From Manihot esculenta (Eukaryota > Streptophyta > Magnoliopsida > Malpighiales > Euphorbiaceae), in NCBI RefSeq assembly GCF_001659605.2, contig NC_035172.2:22055973-22119972 (forward strand): 64,000 nt of DNA. The letters are read 5' to 3'. Position numbers and translations under genes: made by a program. Every line of letters begins with the position of its first letter. Within the stretch, counting starts at the first letter, position 1. The notes below the pieces were generated by a model that was given only the letters and a program-made list of their open reading frames with translations, was not told where the DNA came from and ran no database searches. Below are positions 34,815 through 45,776 of the stretch, in pieces.

Positions 34815-35700
34815 GAAAAATACTTTTTAGTCCTTGAGATTTAACGTAATTAATACTTTTGTACCTCTATTTTGGCGACCCAATATTTAAGTCCCTCACT
34901 TTCTCTTCCGTCCAAATTCGTAATCCTTCCATCTAAAATAGCCGTTTGGTCAAAGAGTCAAAGGTGAGAGGTGAGAATTTTTTCCAAAAATAACCCCTTC
35001 AACGTGAAATCTCTCATCATTCTTCTCTTTTATATCTTCTCCATTTTCTTTTACCCATTATTGATTTTCCTTTTTTTTTTCTCTTTCTCTCTTTTCCATC
35101 TTTTTTCTCCCTTATATTTTCTCTATTTTCTTTTGACATTGTTGATTTTTCTTTTTTTTTTTTTCCTCTTTTCCATCTTTCTTCTCCCTCATATTTTCTC
35201 TATTTTCTCTTGACATTGTTGATTTTCCTTTTTTTTTTTCTTTTTTCTTTTTTCCATCTTTCTTCTCCCTAAAGCATTATTTGAGAGTTGCAAGATCTTT
35301 TCTTGGAGGGTCAATAGAGAGATGAGAGAGTGAACTCTTACAGAAACATAGAGAGATTTGTTGTAGAAAGGGTAGAAGTTATGGTGAGGAGGCTGATAGT
35401 GATTTGGAGATGGAGAGTTGGAGGAGAAGAAGAAGAACAAGAAGAAGAATCTACAGTGAAGAAGCATAGTCTACAATGAAGAAACATTGGGTTGGGTTTG
35501 AGTTTTGTGATTTTGAAATAGCAGGACTTTTAGTGAGGGTCAATTTTGTCAATTCACATGTTCCAAACGGCTATTTTGGATGGAAGGACTACGAATTTAG
35601 ACGGAAGAAAAAATAAGGGACTTAAGTGTTGGGTTGTCAAAATAGAAGGATATAAGTGTTAATTACGTTAAATCTCAAGGACTAAAAAATAATTTCTTCT
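34815..35700. mobile_element. Mutator-like element with ~135 bp inverted ends
   Basis: The sequence from TTTTTAGTCCTTGAGATTTA (34823 on) to CCGTTTGG (~34949) recurs inverted at 35563-35700 with roughly 10-15% difference. Long, simple TIRs of this size suggest a non-autonomous MULE or foldback element. The flanks (aatttaaag / acttaaaag) could be a decayed 9 bp target duplication. No transposase is encoded. It holds a pyrimidine-rich tandem repeat. Confidence 0.65.
35020..35275 (+). repeat. pyrimidine-rich tandem repeat, ~77-81 bp, about three units
   Basis: The TTCTCCCT(T/C)ATATTTTCTCT to GACATTGTTGAT unit recurs at about 35105 and 35182, with partial units on both sides (35020, 35263). Confidence 0.75.
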
Positions 35701-35759
35701 AACTTAAAAGTTTATTTATTGGTGTGTAATTTTTTGAGTTTTGCTTTTTATGGGTCTAG

Positions 35760-35821
35760 GTCCATCTTTGGTGGCTTTGATCATGGCCCACCAATCTGCA
35801 GTTGCAAAGGCAGCTAACTAA
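35760..35821 (+). other. possible terminal exon remnant
   Basis: After a TTTTTATGGGTCTAG acceptor-like stretch, 60 bases of balanced composition give VALIMAHQSAVAKAAN then TAA in one frame, and a second frame is also open to a TAA. It looks protein-like against AT-rich surroundings, but I cannot name a family or a credible preceding exon. Confidence 0.22.
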
Positions 35822-36177
35822 TGTCTGATGGGAAGTGTAGCGGTATTCTTTCTATATTGGACTAAAGTTTAGTAAAATAACTTTTCTCTATGTATAGTTC
35901 ACAGGAATATAACTAACTTTTGTATCCATATTTTCATCTATATGGTTTGAAGGTTTCATTTGTATGATCTGAAGGCGGCAAAAGAACTTGTAGATCATTT
36001 GGATACTGAAATTAAATTTATTATTATTATTATTATATACACACATTGATATTCTTTTATTCTTTTACATATATTATTAATGACACTTCATCTTTAAGTT
36101 AAAAGATGTGCTACTAAGAAAAATTAATATGAATAATAATTGTTTAATAATTTTTATATTCTATTAAAAATTGTCTG
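35822..36177. other. AT-rich non-coding stretch with a (TTA)n microsatellite
   Basis: There is a TTA run at 36017-36037. Nothing else is recognised. Confidence 0.5.
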
Positions 36178-36372
36178 TCTATACTATCAAAACTATTTTA
36201 ATGAAAAGAATCCCTTTAAAATTCATACATCCGATTTATATATTTTTATAATGATTTGAATAAAAATAAAAAATTAAAAAAATAACTTTAGACTATAAAT
36301 TAAAATTAGAATAATTAATATGTAGTACACGGTATAGAGCGGATACATTGAGTTTGCGCGGGTACATCTAGT
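36178..36372 (+). mobile_element. mini-Helitron-like element
   Basis: The stretch begins TCTATACTATCAAAACTATT, the typical plant Helitron 5' end. It ends GCGCGGGTACATCTAGT followed by T, matching the CTAGT 3' end preceded by a GC-rich (normally hairpin) motif. The 5' neighbour is G rather than A and the hairpin is imperfect, so it is decayed or a partial match. At 195 bp it would be non-autonomous. Confidence 0.5.
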
Positions 36373-37265
36373 TAATAATAAAAATAAAAAAAAGGAAAGA
36401 TCATTGGTTTGCCCGATTGATCATCACCCAATGAGTTGTTGAAAAGCAACATTTACATATTTTAAAAGTGAAGTTATGATTATCAAAAAATTAGAGGCAC
36501 ATCATAGTGTAGACCTCTTAATATTTTAAGAGAATTTATAGGAACGGGCAACTTGGCTTCAAATTATTTAACAAGTGTGGCCCCAGTTTTTCTTTTTCAA
36601 AGAATTGTCAAAATATACAATTCCTTAGCAATTTAATATTTGCAGGCCATTATGCCTAAGAAAGTGCCAATTTACGTCCATACAATCTCATCTCATATAT
36701 AATTGCTTTTTGATTATATGCTATAATTATAAACCATTCAGTACTTTTTTCAAATATTTTTTATTTTAACTTTTTATATATTTTAAAGTGATTACATTTT
36801 ATTAAAATAAAAAAATAAATAGCTATATTTAATTTTAATTTCATAAAATTACTATTTATAGTATAAATTTATTTTAAAGTTTAAAACTTTTGCTCTTTTG
36901 CATTACCATATAAATATTTGTCTATTAATTGTCTATGCTGTGAAATGAAATAGTTTCTCAATAAGAATCACTATTCCTTTTTTAGTTAACTTAAACTAAA
37001 TTTAAAATTCAAAATCACTATACATAAAATTAACATTTCAATTTTTTTATAATTAATGCCTAATTTTTATAAAAATATAATAAATATGTGAATTACACGT
37101 TTTATTTTTCATTACCCATTTACAAAATTTAAAATTTTAATAACTACAATTTATAAAATTATTGGTGCTAAACAGTAAATTAAAGAAATAAAAATTAACG
37201 TGATAAATAATTTTTACTTGAAAAATCAAGTATCAATATAAGCAAAATCATTATTATTATTTTAC
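36373..37265. other. AT-rich upstream region of the CASPL gene
   Basis: No element ends or genes are recognised. Promoter elements may lie in 37100-37500 but none stands out. Confidence 0.45.
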
Positions 37266-37585
37266 ATAAGGCAGGGGGATGGTTCTGGAGCAGCTGCCAA
37301 CTCATACAGAGTAAATTGCCACTGGGTCGCGAGATGACCCCACTAATCCACGTATCCATCACCAGTTCATTTCTTACACAAATCTCAAAGAATCAATTTT
37401 CCATTTGGAAGAACCAGAGAGAAAAAGAAAACTCAATGCGAGCGTTACCATTACGTTCCTTTGCCTTCCCTTTTCCTTCCAATTTCCTTCTTTAGGAGAC
37501 TACACTTTAATATTTCCAATTCTCTAACGAATAACCATAACTGGGTTTCTTTTCTTTTTTTGATTCGTTTTCATTCGTGTGATTG

Positions 37586-37704
37586 ATGAGAAAATTTGCA
37601 GTTGCAGAGGAATGAAGGTTTTGAGATTAAGAGATAGAGAAAACAGAGGTGGAAGATGGAAGATGTGCCTGGTTCAATGGGGACAAGCGCGAGCTTGGCT
37701 CTGA
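37586..37704 (+). promoter_or_regulatory. two upstream ORFs in the CASPL5 leader
   Basis: A nine-codon uORF (37586-37615) ends in ATGA, overlapping the ATG of a second uORF (37612-37704, 30 codons plus TGA). The second is in another frame and runs past the main ATG at 37656. They matter only if transcription starts upstream of 37586. Confidence 0.5.
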
Positions 37705-39346
37705 GATTGGGCCAGGCTATTTTCTCTACGGCTTCTCTTTTCTTCATGTGTTTGGGCATTGACTTTTACAGTTATACTGCTTTCTGGTACCTCTTGATTC
37801 TTCTTATTCTGCAGTTTGATCACATTAATTGGATCTTTTTCTCATCTTAATCCAATACCCATATCTCTGTTTTTTTCAGTTTATAGCATTTCTTTTGTAT
37901 TTGTTGCAATTCCTTGCCGCAGAAGATGTCTGATCAGTTGCTTTGTTCTTTGCTCTTGTTTCCATTTCATAATTTTGCTATTAATTACTGGTTAATTTTC
38001 AGCTTTGCCCTTGGAGATAATACAAGGAAAACATGATAAAGATCATTAAAGGCGAAAGTGTATTGGACTCACAAGGGGTCTGTGAGAGAAAGGGGAAGGA
38101 GGGGGAAGGGGGGGCGGGGGGGATGCATTTGGGTTTTGAGTGAGTGCCAAATGCTAAGTTTTGTCAATTACTGATCATTCCATCTGTTGCATTTCACATT
38201 TGTTTCTTAAACATATTGAAAATTACCATGGCCACATGTTATGTAAATTTTAAACCAGTTGGGATATAAATGTTGCTAACGTTTCAAACATCTTCAGAGA
38301 AACCTTCTCCATATTAGGACCTCCTTTCCAGAAGAGACCTCTAATTGCAGCCTCCTTAGATTGATGATGATGATGATGATGATTGATGATCTGATCAGAT
38401 ACTAGACCCTTTGTGTTTTCTAGTGGTGGATTGCCCCAGCACACCAGGATTCATAGCTTCGGTTGTTTAAATCCATGTTGATGTGTTTGGAATTGGAAAA
38501 TTCTGCAAGTTTTACTAATGGGGCTGTAGAAATTTAGATGGAAATTGTTGATTTCCCTCTAGCTCTGGTAATTAGTGAAGCTCACTGCAACTTTTCTCTC
38601 CAAATTCCACTCACCATCCTTCTTTCCAGTGAACTTTCTGAAATTTATTGATTCTCGAAATAACCATTGCAATCAGCCATATGAGCTAAATGCAAATAAA
38701 AAGTGAATTTAGTGCTCTTGATTTTTCTATATATATAAACACACACACCAATTGGTTGATGAACTTCTTCTGCCTCTTCAGCAGAATTGCCCTTCTGAAA
38801 ATTGCGAGAATTATGTTTTGTCATTCCCAGTTTCCCTCAGATGATAGAATTCAAAAGACCATCATTGTCAAGTCATTTTCTGTGATTTTCAAAATGAATA
38901 ATGGGTTTGTTTGATTTTCATGATTGAATGTGCCTTTCTTGTACAGCTATTTGGTGACTGTAATGGGTTTGCTAATTCCATGGAGCGTAACTCTGGTGCT
39001 AGTGGATGTATATTCAGTCTTTGTTAAATGTCTACCTCATCGACCAAAAGTTCTATCAGCCATTATCATTGGAGATTGGGTATGCCGTGGTCCATTTCTC
39101 CAAAATTTTTGGTAATAAACCAATTGTAAGGATTTAACAATTCCATTGCAGGTTCTATCATTTCTATCATTAGCAGCAGCGAGCTCAACAGCAAGTGTTA
39201 CAGATCTTCTTCTTGACGTTGGAACTTCATATTGCCCCGCAAAAATGTGTAGCAGATACCAGCTCTCTGCTGCTATGGCTTTCTTGTCATGGTTTCTGTC
39301 ATTTGCTTCAGCTCTCTTCAATCTTTGGCTTCTTCCTTCTTTGTAA
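37656..39346 (+). CDS. CASPL5: CASP-like protein, family 5 (four-pass membrane protein)
   Basis: Three exons, 37656-37786, 38947-39079 and 39152-39346, join at GT-AG introns in consistent phase to give 152 residues, the usual length for this family. The protein starts MEDVPGSMGTSASLALRLGQ and has four hydrophobic segments: about residues 15-32, 41-62, 84-104 and 128-148. Family landmarks are SYTAFCYL after the first exon junction, the basic cytosolic loop (VKCLPHRPK), GDWV at the second junction, the extracellular Cys pair in SYCPAKMCSRYQ, and a C-terminus LWLLPSL. CASP-like proteins sit in the plasma membrane and are related to Casparian-strip scaffold proteins. Family 5 is widespread in land plants and its specific role is not settled. 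No break was seen, and this is the only evidently intact gene in the window. Subgroup 5B is my best guess. Confidence 0.93.
38092..38122 (+). promoter_or_regulatory. G-quadruplex-capable run in CASPL5 intron 1
   Basis: Four G-runs (4, 5, 7 and 7) are separated by AAGGA, AA and C on the sense strand, in otherwise AT-rich intron DNA. Confidence 0.6.
38361..38390 (+). repeat. (GAT)n microsatellite in CASPL5 intron 1
   Basis: About nine imperfect GAT units. Confidence 0.8.
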
Positions 39347-39464
39347 ACATTTGGGCATATCTTGACAAAGTCTTGTTGCTCAATGTCAAAGCTTGTACAT
39401 TTTTTAATACTGTTAACGGTTTACAGCTAATCTTAGATGATAGAATCGGTTCTTCCAACAATGT

Positions 39465-39470
39465 AATAAA
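39465..39470 (+). terminator. candidate polyadenylation signal of CASPL5
   Basis: AATAAA lies ~120 bases after the stop codon. No other canonical hexamer is closer. Confidence 0.45.
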
Positions 39471-40002
39471 GACCAAAGCCAAAATTTTCCTTACCATTTC
39501 TCTTTTTGAAAAGAAAATGCTGTATCCATCCATTGTTGAAGAAGAGAGGTCTTCTTTTCTTTTTCTTTTTCGATTTTTTTTTTCCTGCCGACACCTTAGC
39601 CACAGTGATCTTGATTAGCACCACTATGAGCTGGTGTTGGCCACATGAAATACATGTGCACGTAATGTATTAGCATTGGTAGACAATAAAAGAATTTAGA
39701 AAGAATGTTAGTGTGGGTCCAGATTGTAAAGACGTTAACAAATTTATATGGGTGCCTTTCCATCTTTGAATGATGGGCTTATTGTCAAGGCAAAACTCGA
39801 TATACCCGCAAATGATGGTGGCCAAAGGCCAACTCTTCAGAGTTCTTCTGTACACTAAATTTGAAATAATGGGATCTTAGCTTTGGTGGGACATGAATGA
39901 GATTGAAGTTGACCTCTCCTTCTGACAATGGAGAAAATCAACTTCATCAAATATCAATTCCATCCAGAAAAAACCAAACTTCAGTCTTCACTCGCATTAT
40001 TG
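39471..40002. other. intergenic, no feature recognised
   Basis: Unique-looking sequence with no coding or element signature that I can support. Confidence 0.45.
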
Positions 40003-40013
40003 ATGATCAATAA

Positions 40014-40440
40014 TTTTTTTTTTTGCCAGAGATAAGTGAATTTTTATTGCACGTCTGGACAACACCAACAAAAAAAATTCAAAAACAGTCCTATTTGTGA
40101 GGCCCAAAAAACAAAAAATCCAAACTAACTCAGCAAGTATATAACAAAAGCCCATAGGCCCAACAAAGAAATCCGAGTCTACTGAGAAGAGATAGCAAAA
40201 TACAGAGTTGAACGTTCTCCACTCCCAAAGACCACCAGAAAAGAAAAGCACCACTCACCCAAAGGAATTCAAAACAACACAGATTCCAACAAATAGAAAA
40301 TAAAAAGGAGGAGCTTGGTTAGTCAAGAGTTTCAAAACGTTGGAGATGCAGAGACCACCTCAAGTCGGGATGTGGAGACAATGGGGTAGATCAGCTGGTG
40401 GGACAAAACTCCCAAGTCCAATCAGCCCTTTAGAGACCGG
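40014..40440 (-). mobile_element. LINE (L1-type) 3' end, 5'-truncated
   Basis: Read on the minus strand, the stretch ends CACTTATCTCTGGC followed by a poly-A run (poly-T at 40014-40024), with AATAAA-like sequence just before it. This is the usual tail of plant L1 elements. No RT coding is present. The sequence atgatcaataa, found directly before the poly-T (40003-40013), recurs at 40947-40957, so the element may reach 40946. Confidence 0.5.
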
Positions 40441-40465
40441 ATAATTCAAAATCAAGTATCGGTAA

Positions 40466-40612
40466 CATAATTAAGAGTTACTGTCCAATAAAAATTAGAT
40501 TCTATTATTCCTAGAAGAGACTTGACTTCTCAATATTGATAACATAACTAAGAGTTAATAAAAGTTAGATTCTATTGTTCCTAAAAGAGACTTGACTTCT
40601 CAATATTGATAA
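40466..40612 (+). repeat. direct repeat, two ~70-78 bp units
   Basis: TAACATAA(T/C)TAAGAGTTA...AGACTTGACTTCTCAATATTGA occurs twice in tandem (about 40466 and 40544). Confidence 0.75.
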
Positions 40613-40957
40613 TAAACACCGACTTATATGCAAGGAGCCGAAGAGGATCTTCTCAATGTTGATAGCAAATACGGACCTATATGCAAGGGACGGAAGAGGA
40701 GAGACAAATTTTAAAAAAGGCATTCTCTATTCTTACTCAAATTTATCACAAAGAAAATATAAATAAAAAAATATTTATATTTTCTAATGACGGAAAAGTA
40801 AAATCTATAATCGAAGAAGAAGTGAAGGCCTACCTTATTCTGCAGGCGCAGAAGAGGTTAAATATAGTCAATAAAAACCTAAATTTTTTTTTAAAAAATA
40901 AATAAAAACAGAGAAAATAAGAGAATCCGATCACTCCATTAATCGAATGATCAATAA

Positions 40958-41770
40958 CCTAATAGAGTAGTGGAACCTACAATTTTATATATTACAAGAT
41001 TTATATATATATATATATATTAGATTAAAAGTCTACAAGTTTATACTAATTTATATTTTTAATTAAAATTTTAAAATTTGAATATTAAATTTAAATTTTT
41101 TTAATTAGTTATAATAGTAGTTAAATGACTTAATTGAATTTTAAAAAAATAAATAAATATTCAATTATGATCTTATTTATCACTACTAAATTCAAGTCAT
41201 TTTTTTTCTTTTTTTAATCATATTCAAAGCTTTTTAGAAATTTTTTTATGAAATAAAATTAGGAAGAATATTATATTAGCATTCTTATAAAAAAAACGAA
41301 ATATTATAAATATGGTAGTAGCATACAAGTTTTTTTTGATTTTATTCATTAATATTTGTTATTTAATGCAATTATTATCAATATATTTTTAAGAAAATTA
41401 GTAGAATCCAATTATGGTATAAATTGTAGAGGTTGAAAAAGTAATTTATTATTTAACTTTATCTTAATAAAATAAAAATTTTAAAATTAATAATTTTATA
41501 TTTATTTTACTTAAAATGATTGATTTCCAATAATAAATTATTTTTAGTCATTTATAATTTGAACCATATAATTAATTTTTCACAACATATAGTTTCTAAT
41601 TATTTTTTTTATAATTTTATATTAATATAATAAAACATATTATTTACAAATTTTTAGTTTTATTACAAAATTTTAACACATTTTTATTTTGATATTATAT
41701 TTTAATTACATTAAAATTTTAATCATTATAAGAAAAAATTAATATATAATATTGCTAAAAATACTCTGAC
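40958..41770. other. very AT-rich spacer with (AT)n
   Basis: There is an AT dinucleotide run at about 41000-41021. No gene or element was identified. Confidence 0.5.
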
Positions 41771-43244
41771 TTGACACTCTACAGAAAAGGAAAGTGAGGT
41801 GGTTGATACTTAGAAGTAAACTCTCTGACACTCAAGTGACTAATCTGATTAATTGGGCAAGTGAAATGATAAATGAGATTTATACAAGCGAGTAGTAGAA
41901 TGTGTATCTTGAACCTATATCTATATTTGCTCTTTATACTATAAAAAGATCAAATTAGTTAGTCATTTTTCTTGAGAATCCGATTGGTACTAGTCAGTGG
42001 ATAAAGAATCCCGCGATAATTGGGATTCTGAAGCTTGATCTATAATAGCTTTCAATGGTAAGAATTAGAATCCATGAAGATTCTACCAACTCCTCTAGGC
42101 AGGTCTTTGCCAAAATTGAATATCCTAGATACGGTTGTCCCTAACTTCATGTCTTCGAGTGATCAAGGCTGAATATCCAAGCATCCTGATTGCAAGGATG
42201 TCACCACTTGGACTATGAAAGATTGCCTCTGTGTGATACATCTAGGGTGAATATTGAGTCATATTAGAAGTCCTCCCAAAAGTCTTCAATTCTTCAGGTT
42301 CAAAGGTCTATAACTAGCACCAATTGCCTGGACACATGGTGCTACTAGATTGGCTTCCTTTCTCACGTCTTTTTGAATGTCTGAGATGCTTCATTTCTTG
42401 AGGCCCATTAAATCCAAACGTCATATTAGCTCTGTAAATTCTTCCTTCTTCACACCATTATTACTTTTGCGCACATACTATTCTTTCTTGACAGCCTCTA
42501 TAGCCCCTTTACGGGCCATTCACAATAATGAGGCATTGCTGGTAAATAATATCTCATCCCTGCTAGCAGAGAAAGACGTACAACGTCTATATGATACCTA
42601 TCGTATCCCTCGAAACATTTTTAGAATGTATATTGCTCACCAAAATATTTGAGCTGATGACCATGTTTCTGCTAAAGATACGGTTATAGTGTATGAGGTG
42701 CAGATAAAGGCTAGCCATAGATTTCTCGTTGACCCATTCTACTCGAAGGTCCTTAATTTTCACAAGTTTTCTATCGCTTAGCTACACCCCAACAATTGGT
42801 GAATCCTGATGGTGTTTCGGTTCATTTATTTCAACAATAATATTGAGTAGAGTGTTACCCTATTCTCCCAACTATATCAACTAGGTACTTGGGTCAACGA
42901 GGAGTACTAGTTCTTTAATGGAAAAAAACATCACACGCTCTTCAACTGACTCCCTTCATCCCTTAAACGGTGGAAGAACAAGTTCTTTATACTCTACCAC
43001 CAAGTGTCCGGGGGGGGGGGGAGATGGTTTTGAGAAACTCCAAAAAAGCTGAAACCTCTATATAGAACTCAGAAAAGATGGAGTGAGACCTCGAAGAGAG
43101 GAGGAGGAGTCCTTGGCCTTTCTCCAAAAGATGGTTGCTAGCCGAAAAATGGACATCACCATTGTTATGAGAAATGCCACGCTTGCCTAGCAAAGTCAAA
43201 TCCAGGCCGAGCAGGCTAGGGAAACCCAGCCAACCTCTCACTAC

Positions 43245-45504
43245 TGTAATACCCGGCTAGACTCCGGTATCGGAATTCCTACCGTCCGGTGGAATCTCGG
43301 ATGTCGGAAACCTCTAGAAGGGTAAAAGTATGTTTTTACGATATGTTTTCATGTTTTTAATAATTTTAAGTATGTTTTTACATGAGTTTTGTATGAAAAG
43401 TCCTTGGAGGAAAACCCAAGTTCGGCCGCCGAAAGTCAAGTTCGGCCGCCGAACATGCATGCGTTTTGGAGGCACGTTAGGCCCCCGAAAGCATGAGTGA
43501 GGGAAGTCCAGGTTCGGCCGCCGAAACTCAAGTTCGGCCGCCGAACATGGCATGCATGCGGAGGCACATTCGGCCCCCGAACGTGGCCTGGCCAGCCACC
43601 TATAAAAGGGGCACTTAGCCGAAATGGGGGAGCTTTCTCCCATTTTCGGCCACAGCTAGCTTCCGACCTCCCTCTCCCCAGATCTTGTGTTCTTTCTTCA
43701 AATCTCCTCCATTTTTCTTGAGTTTTAACCTCACATTGCAAGTTTTGAACATTTTAAACAAGTTTGGAGCTTTGGAAACTCAGGAGCTCATTTGCTTGGA
43801 CCTCCAAGTTTTGGTCGTCTCTTTCTCGATCTTCAAGAGGTAAGAGCCGATCTTAAGCTCAATGTATGTTTTTAACAAGTTTTATGAAGTTTTATGGGGT
43901 AGAAATGCATGTTTAAGTTAGTTGAGCTATGTTAGGTTTTATGTGATTTATGGACAATGTATGTTGTTGATGTGTGTTTGAAGTGTTGTAGTTGGGGTAT
44001 ATGCTAGTTTGAGACCCCTAGGTGTAATGTATGATATGTATGCCTGTTTTAGAACAAGTTTATGCATGATTTGAGGCTTGGGGAGGCAAGAGGCTCGTTT
44101 GAGCCGAGTTTCTGTCCATTTGGGAGAAACCAGGTTCGGCAGCCGAAGGAACTTTCGGCCGCCGAACCCCCCTTGTGGAGGCAGCATTCGGCTGCCGAAG
44201 CTTGCCCCCGAAAGAGGACTTTCGGATCTGTCTGGGACTTTCGGCCGCCGAAGGTGCCGCCGAAAGTGCCTGACTTTCGGATCTGTCTGGGACTTTCGGC
44301 CGCCGAACCTGCCGCCGAAAGTGCCCTGTCCAGCCTTTCTTTGCATGTTTGCATGGATGTTTTAAGATGTTTTAGAGGGTTTTTGGGAGATGTTTTTAGA
44401 GTTATGTTCTAGTATGTTTGGTCCCTCATTTGAGTCCACCTGTGTAGGTTCGGACCCGAGGAACCGAGGACCCCAGCAGTGAGTCTGCTGCCCCAGTGTC
44501 TGGTCAGAGCTACCCAGAGGTGAGTGGAATAACTCTTATGCTTTTAAATAAATAAATCAGTTTTAGCATGATTCACGCATCATGAATGCCATGAGATATA
44601 ATAGGGTGCTTGCATTAGAATTCACGAATATGTTGCATTGCATATTATGTTGATGATGCGGATGAATGTTGAATGATCCTTTAGTCCTCCTATGTTATGA
44701 TATGATGATGATACGGTACGGAAGACCAGTGAGGCCCATTCTACGCCCCTGGCACCATGTAAGAGAAAGACCAGTGAGACCCATTCTATGCCCCTGGCAT
44801 TATGGAATGTTATGTTATGTTATGTATGTAAGAGAAAGACCAGTGAGGCCCATTCTACGCCCCTGGCACTATTGCAATGTGTAGAGGACTATTGGTGACA
44901 AATTCATCCTTGATGTGATTAGCTGTGATGTGATGCATTTCATGTTATCATATGTTTTAAATGTTTTACTATTCTGCTCACTGGGCTTTGTAGCTCACCC
45001 CTCTCCCCTAACCCCAGATGTGCAGGTACAGGGTAGACCAGGAGGTTAGCCAGAGTTTTGAAGCATGTTTATGTAATAAGTTAGATTGTGGACATGATAA
45101 TTGTACTATGATGTAATGTGAGAGATTATAGTATGTTATGTAATGAGGTATATTGAGGTTATAGTTGTGCTTGACCCTATGAGTATTGTAATCCCTTGTT
45201 GATACATGATTTTAATGTCTATTGATGCTTATGTTGTACCAACTCAACTTATGATGTATCGCCCTTTGGGGCAAATGATGAGATCCCACTGAGGGATTAA
45301 TGTTTAAGTTATGCTATGATTAGTGAATGTACAGGTTGAGTTTGGTTGACATATGAGAATGTTTACAGAATTCTTTTGAGTTGTTTGATCATGTATGGGA
45401 TTTACAGGTTTACAGGTATATGTCAGGCTTGCTACGGGTCCCGGCGGCCTTACGCCGATCTGGATCCTAGCGCCGGTAGCGGTCTGGATTTTCGGGTCGT
45501 TACA
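43245..45504 (+). repeat. G4 5' LTR
   Basis: TATA at 43601-43608, palindrome clusters at ~43420-43590 and ~44131-44325, leader exon 2 candidate 44448-44519, CCAG...CTGG array 44724-44870. Confidence 0.95.
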
Positions 45505-45507
45505 GAA

Positions 45508-45519
45508 TGGTATCAGAGC
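45508..45519 (+). promoter_or_regulatory. G4 primer-binding site (tRNA-iMet)
   Basis: TGGTATCAGAGC lies three bases after the LTR. Confidence 0.94.
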
Positions 45520-45776
45520 CCTAGGTTCATATGGTCGGACCTAAAGTGTCGGGCTCATAGAGGTTATAGAAGGTCAAGCACAATAGGAAAGATCATGTCC
45601 ACTAGGATAGAATGTGGAGTCCTGTCTTGTATGATGATGTGAAATGCCATGATAATAGGCATGTGCATTAATGATATGCTATGATATGTGATGTATGTGA
45701 TGAGGGTTCATGTGTGCCCACATGAACCATATGATGCTAATGTTTATGTGATGTGTACTGTTTTCCAGAAAACAGG

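Noticed and set aside
39997..40254. 85-codon minus-strand ORF
   Set aside because: It lies in the LINE 3' tail and is hydrophobic by composition; no domain.
43008..43021. Poly-G run
   Set aside because: A simple homopolymer in a decayed region, possibly of uncertain length in the assembly.
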